From UBA6921 sp031363085 (lineage in GTDB: Bacteria > Pseudomonadota > Gammaproteobacteria > SG8-11), in contig JANLTU010000049.1 in assembly GCA_031363085.1 (NCBI GenBank), forward strand, positions 1 through 12,394: 12,394 nucleotides of DNA, in the 5' to 3' direction. The notes under the pieces were generated by a model. It was not told where the DNA came from. It saw only the letters and a list, made by a program, of their open reading frames with translations, and made no database searches. Positions 1 through 5,692 of the stretch are shown piece after piece; positions within the stretch are counted from its first letter, which is position 1; every line of letters starts with the position of its first letter. The translations under genes were made by a program, and so were the position numbers.

Positions 1-822
1 GATTTTTGCATGGCGCCGGATGCGATTGTAAAACACCTCGATGTATTCAAACACCACCTGCCTTGCTTGCTCGCGCGTGGCGAAGCGGTAGTGGTGCAGG
101 CTTTCGGTTTTCAGTGTGCCGAAGAAACTTTCCATTGGCGCATTGTCCCAACAGTTTCCTTTCCGGCTCATCGACGTTTGCATGCCATAGCTCGCTTGCA
201 GTGCGCGGTAGGCGCTGCTGCAATACTGGCTGCCACGGTCGGAGTGATGCAGCAACCCCGGCGGCGGTTTCTTGCGCCAATACGCGGCACGTAATGCGTC
301 GGCCACCAGGGTCTGCGTCATACGACTGTCCATGGCCCAGCCCACGATTTCGCAGGTGTGCAGATCTTTAAGCGCTGCCAGATACAGCCAACCCTCGTGG
401 GTGGGAATATACGTAATGTCGGCGACCCACACCTGGTTCGGTGCAGAGGTGTGCGCAAACTGCCGATCCAGCACGTTGGGCGCGACCGGCAAAGCATGCT
501 TCGAATCGGTGGTGACCCTGAACTTCTTCTTGTGCGTGCAACGAATGCCGTGCAGCTTGCGCAGCCGCTTGATGCGATTGAGTCCGGCAACAATACCGTA
601 GTCGGCCAGTTCGTCTTGAACCTTCTTCGGTCCATACGTGCCGCGCCCGCGCTGATGCGCAGCCTTTATTGCGACCACTAAACGGCGCTCTTCAAGTTGG
701 CGTGGCGGCACCACTTTCCCGGCACTCCAGGCGTGGTAACCGCTCTTTGCAACGTCCAGCAACGCGCACAGCCGGGTGACCGGATGTTGGTTTCGGAGTT
801 GATCAATCAGGGCGTATCTCAC
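1..822 (-). CDS. IS3-family transposase OrfB (DDE catalytic part), partial at 3' end
   Basis: This is the catalytic part of the IS3 transposase, which cuts and joins DNA ends during transposition. The frame is open from a GTG overlapping the orfA stop to the window edge (274 codons, C-terminus missing). Counting from that GTG, the DDE triad is D135 (in VADITYIP), D195 (in HHSDRGSQY) and E231 (in APMESFF), giving the DD(35)E spacing of the family. An HTH_21-like segment (HQRGRGTYGPKKV) is near residues 56-68. The last visible residues, YNRIRRHAKI, are the usual lead into the family's C-terminal tail, so only a few dozen residues should be missing. It is normally made as an OrfAB fusion by -1 frameshifting; separate initiation at the GTG is possible but has no strong ribosome binding site. 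Confidence 0.93.
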   Translation of the reverse strand, partial: MRYALIDQLRNQHPVTRLCALLDVAKSGYHAWSAGKVVPPRQLEERRLVVAIKAAHQRGRGTYGPKKVQDELADYGIVAGLNRIKRLRKLHGIRCTHKKKFRVTTDSKHALPVAPNVLDRQFAHTSAPNQVWVADITYIPTHEGWLYLAALKDLHTCEIVGWAMDSRMTQTLVADALRAAYWRKKPPPGLLHHSDRGSQYCSSAYRALQASYGMQTSMSRKGNCWDNAPMESFFGTLKTESLHHYRFATREQARQVVFEYIEVFYNRIRRHAKI

Positions 823-1118
823 TTCGACTCCTTGGCGAAGAGCGCCGTCGCTTTTTTTAAAATGTCACGCTCCATCTTGGCAATGGCCAACTCACGCTCC
901 AAATCGCGAATGCGCAGTTGATCGGTAGTGAGCTTGGATACGCCTAAGCTGGCCTTGAGATCACCCCGTTCAGATTGGGCCAGCCACGTCCGTAATGACT
1001 TGCTGGCAACGTCCAGCTTCTTGCCAACTTCTCCCAACGTTAGACCTTGCTTTGTGATCAGGTGGACGGCTTCTCGTTTAAACTCTGCCGAAAAAATTCG
1101 ACGTGGAATACGGTTCAT
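819..1118 (-). CDS. IS3-family transposase OrfA (helix-turn-helix protein)
   Basis: This 99-residue protein begins MNRIPRRIFSAEFKREAV and has the HTH_Tnp_1 pattern of IS3 OrfA: the first helix follows the motif AEFKREAV, and the recognition region is LDVASKSLRTWL. The second half, RIRDLERELAIAKMERDILKKA, is the leucine-zipper-like coiled coil used for multimerisation. In this family OrfA binds the terminal repeats and is the N-terminal half of the OrfAB fusion. The ATG at 1118 was preferred over an upstream in-frame start at 1142 because a good Shine-Dalgarno sequence (AAGGAG, minus strand, about 1125-1130) sits 6-7 nt before it. The stop codon overlaps the orfB GTG. Confidence 0.93.
   Translation of the reverse strand: MNRIPRRIFSAEFKREAVHLITKQGLTLGEVGKKLDVASKSLRTWLAQSERGDLKASLGVSKLTTDQLRIRDLERELAIAKMERDILKKATALFAKESK
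852..858 (-). promoter_or_regulatory. programmed -1 ribosomal frameshift site (A7) of the IS3 element
   Basis: On the minus strand the run of seven A lies in the OrfA codons TTA AAA AAA, in the A-AAA-AAA register required for tandem slippage, followed by GCG. A -1 slip here joins OrfA to the orfB frame about 30 nt before the OrfA stop. The position and register are those known for IS3-family OrfAB synthesis. No stimulatory structure was worked out. Confidence 0.8.
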
Positions 1119-1130
1119 GGACTCTCCTTG

Positions 1131-1156
1131 CAAGTTGATCAAAATACTTCAACTTG
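1131..1156. repeat. 8-bp inverted repeat just upstream of IS3 orfA
   Basis: CAAGTTGA (1131-1138) and TCAACTTG (1149-1156) form a perfect 8-bp stem around a 10-nt loop. On the minus strand the stem ends next to the orfA Shine-Dalgarno sequence, so an mRNA hairpin could limit orfA translation, or the repeat could bind a regulator. A second, weaker stem, GCCCG (1156-1160) with CGGGC (1171-1175), adjoins it. Either could belong to the IS end. The function is inference. Confidence 0.5.
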
Positions 1157-1293
1157 CCCGTCCTGAAAATCGGGCCTCGCTCACCTCGACGCCGACCGGC
1201 TCTCTACGTCACCACCGCTGGGCGCGCTTGCCACGATCTGCCCGCCGCCGCACAATGAAAACCCTTGAAATTCTTTTCCAGAGGAGTCCGACC

Positions 1294-1545
1294 ATGCACG
1301 CTCTGTCACTCCCTTACCCCGACGATCTTTTGGTGACCTCCGGCAAGGCACCGCACGAGCTTGAGGAAGAGCTGGCCTTCCTGCTGGCTGCCAAACTATT
1401 TGAGATCCACCGCCTTTCCGTGGGCAAGGCGGCCGAGTTCTGCCGCATGAACAAGCTGCGTTTTATGTACGAGCTGGGCCGTCTGCGGATTCCGGTCATC
1501 AATCTCGACGACGATCAGATCGCCGACGAGTTGCGCGATGCCTGA
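1294..1545 (+). CDS. UPF0175-family antitoxin
   Basis: This 83-residue protein has the UPF0175 pattern: an N-terminal stretch MHALSLPYPDD, then LAAKLFEIHRLSVGKAAEF, a helix-turn-helix-like region (GKAAEFCRMNKLRFMYEL), and an acidic C-terminus (INLDDDQIADELRD). UPF0175 proteins are usually encoded directly upstream of DUF3368 PIN-domain proteins and act as their antitoxin, binding the toxin and probably their own promoter. The ATG at 1294 is preferred over one at 1255 because GAGGAG (1281-1286) lies 7 nt upstream. The stop overlaps the next gene by 8 nt, which fits translational coupling. The 1157-1293 leader holds no other gene, and no convincing -35/-10 pair was found in it. Family assignment is strong; toxin neutralisation is inferred from gene pairing. 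Confidence 0.88.
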   Translation: MHALSLPYPDDLLVTSGKAPHELEEELAFLLAAKLFEIHRLSVGKAAEFCRMNKLRFMYELGRLRIPVINLDDDQIADELRDA

Positions 1546-2044
1546 GACCCGGCACCATCAGACCATCGTGGGCGACAGCGGCCCGTTGATTGCGTTGGCC
1601 ATTATCGGCCAGTTGGAACTGCTGCCCCGCCTGTACCGGCGCGTGGTGGTTCCGCAAACCGTATGGGACGAAATCACCGTTCAAGGTGCAGGCCTGCCGG
1701 GTGCGCTGGAAGTCAGCCGGGTCACTTGGCTGGATATTCAGCGTGTCGAACCAGAACGCTTGCTGTCACTGGCAGTTCTGGTGGATCGCGGCGAAGCTGA
1801 AGCCATCGCCTTGGCCATGGACAACCCCGGCAGCACGGTATTGCTCGACGACGCGCAGGCGCGCCGGGTGGCGGAACGCTTTGGCGTGGATCGCATCGGC
1901 ACACTGGGTATTTTGCGGCGGGCGAAGAAAGCCGGACTGCTCGCTGCCATCAAGCCCCATGTGGCGCAACTGCAAGCCAGCGGCATTTTCATGCGGCAAT
2001 CCCTGGTGGATACGGTTCTGCGCGATGTTGGCGAGATCCCCTGA
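1538..2044 (+). CDS. DUF3368 PIN-domain toxin (VapC-like nuclease)
   Basis: This 168-residue protein has the DUF3368/PIN pattern: GDSGPLIAL near the N-terminus (D13), VDRGEAEAIALA (D83, E86, E88), LLDDAQARRVA (D104, D105) and the closing GTLGIL at 121-126. PIN proteins are metal-dependent ribonucleases, and these acidic residues would bind the metal. All are present, and the length is normal for the family, so it is probably functional. It starts 8 nt inside the UPF0175 gene, the usual layout of this toxin-antitoxin pair. The RNA target is unknown. A non-toxin regulatory role cannot be excluded from sequence. The pair is surrounded by mobile DNA on both sides, which fits horizontal acquisition. 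Confidence 0.9.
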   Translation: MPETRHHQTIVGDSGPLIALAIIGQLELLPRLYRRVVVPQTVWDEITVQGAGLPGALEVSRVTWLDIQRVEPERLLSLAVLVDRGEAEAIALAMDNPGSTVLLDDAQARRVAERFGVDRIGTLGILRRAKKAGLLAAIKPHVAQLQASGIFMRQSLVDTVLRDVGEIP

Positions 2045-2473
2045 TTAAAGATAAACCTAAAAACGGCAGTTAACCTGCGGTCTCGTTTGCCAACCGGACC
2101 GGCGGCCCCGCTGTTGCGAGCATAAATTTCTCGAACGCACGGGCGAGGATGGCACGCAGTCGTTGGGTATCCGTCAACTGCTCCGCAGTGGTTTTCAGTA
2201 AGTTCAAGAAGCCCGCTAAGTTGGTCAGAACAGCTTGTATGCTCGCCTGCTTGGCGTGCGTGCTGGTGATCGTCAGGCGTGTCTGTCCAGCGTGTTTGGT
2301 TTGCGTGGCCACGCCGTGTAGTAATTGTGGCCGGCTTACGATCGCTTCAAAGTGTTTCTGCGGGTGCGCCAGTCGCACAAACAAGGTCCACCCGTTATAG
2401 ACGAGCGCGACCCTGCGTGCCATGAGTCGACACCGTGCGAGGTCCTGGGTGGTGAACCGCCCCAGCCCCACTG

Positions 2474-2510
2474 TTATTCGCGTCGGCGCTGGCTTTGCGC
2501 CAGGTCGTGG
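2474..2510 (+). repeat. 37-nt hairpin element, copy C, inside IS1380 transposase
   Basis: This insert separates the conserved codons for DELKN and QWGWGGFTTQDL. Its core GCGCTGGCTTTGCGC is identical to the core of the copy at 3415-3451. The stem GGCGC/GCGCC closes a TGGCTTT loop. It begins TTATTCG and ends GTGG followed by ATT, matching the shape of the other copies. Exact edges are uncertain by a few bases because the ends blend into the target. Confidence 0.8.
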
Positions 2511-2527
2511 ATTCTTCAATTCGTCGA

Positions 2528-2563
2528 TGATTCCCACCGCGTTGGCTTTGCGCGGGGAGGGGG
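2528..2563 (+). repeat. 36-nt hairpin element, copy B, inside IS1380 transposase
   Basis: This insert splits the ENN/FDELKN motif that contains the expected catalytic glutamate. It begins TGATTCCCACCGCG and ends GCGCGGGGAGGGGG, with loop TTGGCTTTG between CGCG arms; outer bases ATTCC can pair with GGAGT. Compared over 40 positions with the copy at 3415-3451 (reverse complemented), 34 are identical. Its 36-nt length keeps the frame, so it would add 12 residues. Confidence 0.85.
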
Positions 2564-3187
2564 AGTTGTTTTCGGCATCGGCCCGGTCGCGATGGAGCTG
2601 GACGAGCGTGAGAATCTCATGCGCCGTTGAGGTGACCAGCACGGCGTATTCGTAGCGCGCGGTGGGGGAGGTTGCTTTCGATGAAGGCAAGCTGACCTTG
2701 ATCCTCGTCCTTGCCGGTAATCAGCAGCCCGCCGCGAAGCTTTCTGCGCAACACCACCACGCGCCGGGCGCGGCTCCAGCCGGACAACGTCAACGTGTCT
2801 TCTAATCCTTCCCAGCCTTGCCCGGCATCTTCCCAGTGATTGGAGCGGAACAGCTTCTTGACCAGGGTTTTTACGTTCTTGGTCAAGCGCAGCTTGGTCA
2901 GATCAGGCTGATCGCGGGCCTCGGCCTCACGCAATACCGTTTCACTGCCGTAGGCGATGTCGCCGCGCAGCAAGGCGGGGCGCTCCGCTTTGGGTAAAGT
3001 GTCAAGCCACGCCGAGATCCCCGGCATACTGTGCAGCGGCGCACTCTCATTACCGGGCATGACCTCTACCGCCAAGGCCAGCCGGGTGTTCGCCATCAAT
3101 GCGCTGTGGTCACTGTGTGACGGCCACCCCGGCTTCTTCGGGTTGTACCCCACGACCGCACCTTCCTGTTTGCCGTACAGGCACTTC

Positions 3188-3240
3188 ATTGCACAGGGAT
3201 GTGCAGGTGCCGCGAAGCGCAGGGATGCGCGAGAGCGGCC
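3188..3240. repeat. 53-nt insert with two GGGA-loop hairpins inside IS1380 transposase
   Basis: This insert follows the codons for LDLDATV and precedes those for KCLYGKQEG, which adjoin in the family, so it lies just after the first catalytic aspartate. It contains two 5-bp stems with identical GGGA loops: GCACA-GGGA-TGTGC (3191-3204) and GCGCA-GGGA-TGCGC (3217-3230). It shares no sequence with the 37-nt elements and is a separate family. The A-GGGA-T loop resembles CsrA/RsmA binding sites, but that is only a resemblance here. Confidence 0.8.
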
Positions 3241-3414
3241 ACCGTCGCATCTAAATCCAGGATCCACGGCGTGGACAGCACGGGCTGTGTGGTCTTCGCC
3301 AGGTGTCGGTCCAGCCACGCCGTGCCGGAGGATTCCTCGATCCGTGCCAGCGCACGGCGCGCCGCATCTTCTGAAACCAGTTTCTCCACACCCAGCAGTT
3401 CGGGGTGAATGCCG

Positions 3415-3451
3415 TACTCCCGCACCCCGCGCAAAGCCAGCGCGGCTGGAA
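3415..3451 (-). repeat. 37-nt hairpin element, copy A (reverse orientation), inside IS1380 transposase
   Basis: Removing these 37 bases joins the codons for HISAIRHD to GIHPELLGVEKLVSEDA, as expected in IS1380 transposases. On the minus strand it reads (with shared edge bases) TGATTCCAGCCGCGCTGGC, then TTTGCGCGGGGTGCGGGAGTA. The stem CGCG(C)/(G)CGCG closes a TGGCTTTG-type loop. It is inverted relative to copies B and C, as expected for independent insertion events. Confidence 0.85.
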
Positions 3452-3742
3452 TCATGGCGAATCGCGCTGATGTGCGCGTAGCGCGGGTGCCCGGCTAAAA
3501 CCGACAGCAGGAGGGTCGCAAGAACCGCGCGCTTATCCGATCCAGTGTTGCTTTGGTACGTCAGGGGACAGTCCGAAACCCACCCTTCGAACAGGCCGCT
3601 GACGTTGAGAAACTCAATGAAGAACGGCAACTCCCGCAGCGGCGTGACCGCCGCTGCGGGATCCCATTCCACATGGATGCGGCCACCGAAGGTGTCGAGC
3701 GCGATCACCTGTTTCTGGCTGACCAACGCTTTGCGTTGTGCT

Positions 3743-3757
3743 TCACCCCTCGGGTGA
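3743..3757. repeat. short hairpin near the 5' end of the IS1380 relic
   Basis: TCACCC (3743-3748) and GGGTGA (3752-3757) form a perfect 6-bp stem with a 3-nt loop. It lies between the transposase start and the IS1 element and may be part of the IS1380 end. No matching sequence was found at the other end near 2045-2070. Confidence 0.4.
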
Positions 3758-3776
3758 GTCCTCCCTAACCCAAATT

Positions 3777-3803
3777 GGCATTGTTAATATAAGATAGTTT
3801 CGC
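3777..3803 (+). repeat. left terminal inverted repeat of IS1 element
   Basis: These 27 bases, starting GGCATTGTTAATATAAG, are exactly the reverse complement of 4501-4527. Pairing does not continue in either direction. Confidence 0.95.
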
Positions 3804-4158
3804 TATTCTTAGCTGCGTGTTAACCGGTGAGGTGGAAGAGATGACGAGCTGTCACGCGTTGCGTGAAGGAAGGCTGCGTTAAGGATGGGATCGTCAGAGG
3901 CCGACAGCGGTGGCGGTGTCGAGAATGCGGTTATCGTCACACGGTGCAACAGCGTGGAAAGGATGCGCATCTTAAAAGACAGGCCGTTGAGCTTTATCTG
4001 GAAGGTCTGGGCTTCCGGTCGATTGGACGATTTTTGAGAGTCAGCCATGTCGCCGTGTACAACTGGATCCGGAGTTTCGGCGAGAAGCTGGAGGAACTGC
4101 GCAGCGCTAACGAGATTGAAGTGGTCGAGATGGACGAGATGCACAGGTACATCGGCTC

Positions 4159-4166
4159 AAAAAAAA
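4159..4166 (+). promoter_or_regulatory. A8 slippery run, candidate -1 frameshift site of IS1 transposase
   Basis: The codons TCA AAA AAA ACG place the run in the A-AAA-AAA register; a -1 slip gives AAC GAT TGC TGG, which restores the conserved NDCWIW sequence. Classical IS1 uses -1 slippage on an A-rich run, though earlier in the protein. A one-base deletion from an original A9 would look the same. Confidence 0.55.
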
Positions 4167-4500
4167 CGATTGCTGGATCTGGATTGCTGTTGATCGTGCT
4201 GGGCGAAAGTTCATCCAGTGCGCGTTGGGTTCACGCGACACGGCGACCGGAAGAACCCTCTGGGAAAAAATAGGCAACAAGGAGATCGGGTCGGTTATGA
4301 CGGACGACTGGAAGCCGTACGAACACTTCGTGCCGCCCGAAAAACACACGCAATCAAAGGCTGAAACGTTCACCGTCGAGGGTTACAACAGTCTCTTTCG
4401 CCACGTCCTTGCCCGACTGCGTCGCAAGTCAAAGTGCTACAGCAAGTCCCAGGAGATGCTCCGCTATTCCGTCGTGATGCTGATGGCCAAGTGGAATGGG

Positions 4501-4527
4501 GCGAAACTATCTTATATTAACAATGCC
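4501..4527 (-). repeat. right terminal inverted repeat of IS1 element
   Basis: This is the exact reverse complement of the left end (27 of 27 bases). It also encodes the AKLSYINNA segment of the transposase frame. Confidence 0.95.
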
Positions 4528-4574
4528 GTATTTCCCAGAGCTTACGGCTGAGACAAGGTTTTGACAACGGGAGT

Positions 4575-4592
4575 AAGTACGGACCCGTACTT
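4575..4592. promoter_or_regulatory. palindrome upstream of integron integrase, possible operator
   Basis: AAGTACGG (4575-4582) and CCGTACTT (4585-4592) are perfect 8-bp half-sites separated by AC. A consensus-like -35 hexamer TTGACA lies at 4561-4566, but no good -10 sits 16-18 nt further. The palindrome lies where a promoter or the attI site of an integron would be. It does not match the LexA consensus CTGT-N8-ACAG, and no GTTRRRY integron core was found nearby. Regulator binding is inference. Confidence 0.4.
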
Positions 4593-4632
4593 GCCGGACG
4601 CTTGGTTGTGAGCGATGGTGCCGATTTTTAAC

Positions 4633-4638
4633 AAGGAG
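4633..4638 (+). promoter_or_regulatory. ribosome binding site fixing the intI start
   Basis: AAGGAG lies 7 nt before ATG 4646. It marks this ATG as the ancestral integrase start even though the frame from it is broken after 15 codons. Confidence 0.7.
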
Positions 4639-4645
4639 CACCGTT

Positions 4646-5630
4646 ATGGGGTCATCACAATTCCGTTCCGCAACAGCCTCCCCGCTTACTTGATCAAGTT
4701 CGTCTCGCTTGCCAGCGTCGGCACTACAGCCCACGCACTGCGGACAGTTATGTGTACTGGGCGCGGGATTACATTTTATTTCACCACAAGCGTCATCCCC
4801 GTGAGCTGGCCGAAAAAGAGCTGGAAGCGTATCTCAATCATTTGGCTGCACAGCGCAACGTGTCCGCAAGTACGCAATCGCAAGCGTTGAACGCTTTGGT
4901 CTTTCTGTATCGTCATGTCCTGGAACTCAAGCTCGGCTGGATGGATAAGCTGGAGCGGGCCAAGCGCAAACACACGCTGCCGGTGGTGATGACGGCAGAA
5001 GAAGTGAAACGCGTTCTTGAGCACATGCACGGAACACCGCGCTTGTTGGCGGCGTTGATCTATGGAACCGGCCTGCGCGTAATGGAATGTATGTCGCTGC
5101 GGGTACTGGATATCGATTTTGATGCGCGGCAAATTATTGTGCGTTCTGGAAAAGGCAGGAAGGATCGCGTGACGCTACTGCCGCAGAATGTGTGCGTTGC
5201 ACTTCGCCAGCACCTGCTGGATCAGGCGGTGCAGCATAACGAAGCGTGTTTGCGCGGCGGAGGGTATACGCCACTACCGCATGCGCTTGCGCGCAAATAT
5301 CCGAATGCGGCCCACCTTTGGAAGTGGCAGTACGTCTTTACATCCGCAGTAGAACGCCGTGATACGAAGTCTGGGAGGTTGATGCGCTGACACATGTCGC
5401 CGGCGACGTTGCAACGGGCGTTTCGAGCTGCAGTCAATCTCGCCAAGATTCACAAGCATGCAACGGTGCACACGCTGCGGCACTGCTTCGAAACTCATCT
5501 GTTACAAAGCGGCGTGGACATTCGCACGATTCAGACACTGATGGGGCACAGCAGCTTGGAGACGACGATGATCTACACGCATGTGCTGCCAACGCAGAAT
5601 CAGATTCTCAGTCCGTTTGACGCGTTGTAA
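4646..5630 (+). pseudogene. intI: integron integrase IntI (tyrosine recombinase), broken
   Basis: Integron integrases recombine attI with the attC sites of gene cassettes. The frame read from about 4665 gives PPRLLDQVRLACQRRHYSPRT, then the core-binding domain (LAAQRNVSASTQSQALNALVFLYRHVL) and the catalytic domain. The latter has R in YGTGLRVMECMSLR, HTLRH, GHSSLETTMIYTH and the tyrosine in IYTH. The integron-specific extra segment is clear: LARKYPNAAHLWKWQYVFTS. The frame from ATG 4646 (MGSSQFRS) ends at TGA, so one extra base lies near 4655-4675. A second lesion is the in-frame TGA at 5388-5390, between GRLMR and HMSPATLQRAF. The total length, about 327 codons, is normal. Both lesions make it inactive unless one is a sequencing error. 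Cassettes would be expected upstream, where IS1 now sits. Confidence 0.93.
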
Positions 5631-5652
5631 TTTAGAACTTGCCGCACAAATT

Positions 5653-5692
5653 CCGTCGCGGGGTCGGGCCAGCTTTACCGATCACGCGACGG
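5653..5692. repeat. long imperfect inverted repeat just downstream of intI
   Basis: CCGTCGCG (5653-5660) pairs perfectly with CGCGACGG (5685-5692). After one G/A mismatch, GGTCGG (5662-5667) pairs with CCGATC (5678-5683) with a single G-T wobble, leaving a 10-nt loop. No T-run follows, so it is not a classical terminator. It could be a folded recombination site remnant, a REP-like element or an attenuator. Confidence 0.65.

Larger units (their letters stand above)
1..1118 (-). mobile_element. IS3-family insertion sequence, 3' part cut by window edge
   Basis: Two overlapping minus-strand frames, orfA and orfB, have the layout of IS3-family elements: a small helix-turn-helix protein, then a DDE integrase-like protein in the -1 frame, joined at an A7 slippery run. 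Both frames are open without internal stops, so the element may still be active. The outer end next to orfA lies somewhere between 1119 and about 1290; I could not place the terminal inverted repeat because the partner end is beyond position 1. The interval given covers only the coding part. The subgroup within IS3 was not assigned. Confidence 0.9.
2070..3726 (-). pseudogene. IS1380-family transposase, inactivated by multiple insertions and frameshifts
   Basis: Conserved IS1380 DDE transposase segments appear in order on the minus strand but in changing frames: FGGRIHVEWDP, LSVLAGHPRYAHI, LLGVEKLVSEDAARRAL, PWILDLDATV, CLYGKQEGAVVGYNPKKPG, ALLRGD, GWSRARRVVVLRR, RYEYAVLVTS, RDRADAENN, DELKN, GRFTTQDLARCRLMARRVALVYN. 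The expected catalytic residues are D in LDLDATV, D in LLRGD and E in the ENN-DELKN region. Inserts break the gene at 3415-3451 (37 nt), 3188-3240 (53 nt), 2528-2563 (36 nt) and 2474-2510 (37 nt). There is also one extra C in the run at 2666-2670 and one lost base near 2456-2458, in the codon before TTCACC. The first two inserts add up to 90 nt, so the long frame resumes after them. The start is unclear (TTG at 3726 or further in), and the terminal repeats were not recognised. No active transposase can be made. Confidence 0.92.
3777..4527 (+). mobile_element. IS1-family insertion sequence, 751 bp, both ends present
   Basis: The element is bounded by perfect 27-bp terminal inverted repeats (3777-3803 and 4501-4527, beginning GGCATTGTTAATATAAG) and encodes an IS1-type transposase. 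Its 751-bp length is close to the 768 bp of classical IS1. No 8-9 bp target duplication is visible: the left flank ends acccaaatt and the right flank starts gtatttccc. This suggests rearrangement after insertion. It separates the IS1380 relic from the integron integrase relic. Confidence 0.93.
3841..4551 (+). pseudogene. IS1-family transposase (frames linked by A8 run; 5' frameshift)
   Basis: The N-terminal zinc ribbon keeps WRCRECGYRH, followed by an HTH region (LGFRSIGRFLRVSHVAVYNWIRSFG) and the DDE part. That part has D in VEMDEMHRYIG, D in VMTDDWKPYE and E in FTVEGYNSLFRH. The gene needs two frame changes. Near 3853-3859 there is one base too many between the two Cys codons TGT (3850) and TGC (3860), which should be a CxxC pair; starting at ATG 3841 therefore stops early. 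At the A8 run (4159-4166) the frame shifts by -1, from GSKK to NDCWIWIAVDR. The second change could be programmed slippage, as in IS1, or a lost A from an A9 run. The first looks like decay, unless translation starts at GTG 3863. The reading frame has no stop inside the right repeat and ends 24 nt beyond it. Confidence 0.85.

Noticed and set aside
318..635. Open frames on both strands within 6-920, such as a 105-residue minus-strand frame
   Set aside because: They are out-of-frame shadows of IS3 orfB, whose own frame is open across the region and carries the DDE motifs.
2474..3451. CRISPR or attC interpretation of the short palindromes
   Set aside because: They are not regularly spaced, occur in both orientations, interrupt codons of a transposase, and lack GTTRRRY/RYYYAAC core sites.
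3199..3481. Plus-strand open frames opposite the IS1380 relic (for example 2957-3481)
   Set aside because: No recognisable motifs; they are reverse-strand shadows of the transposase sequence.
5388..5390. Recoded TGA (selenocysteine) in the integron integrase
   Set aside because: Integron integrases have no such residue, the gene also has a 5' frameshift, and TGA serves as a normal stop in nearby genes.
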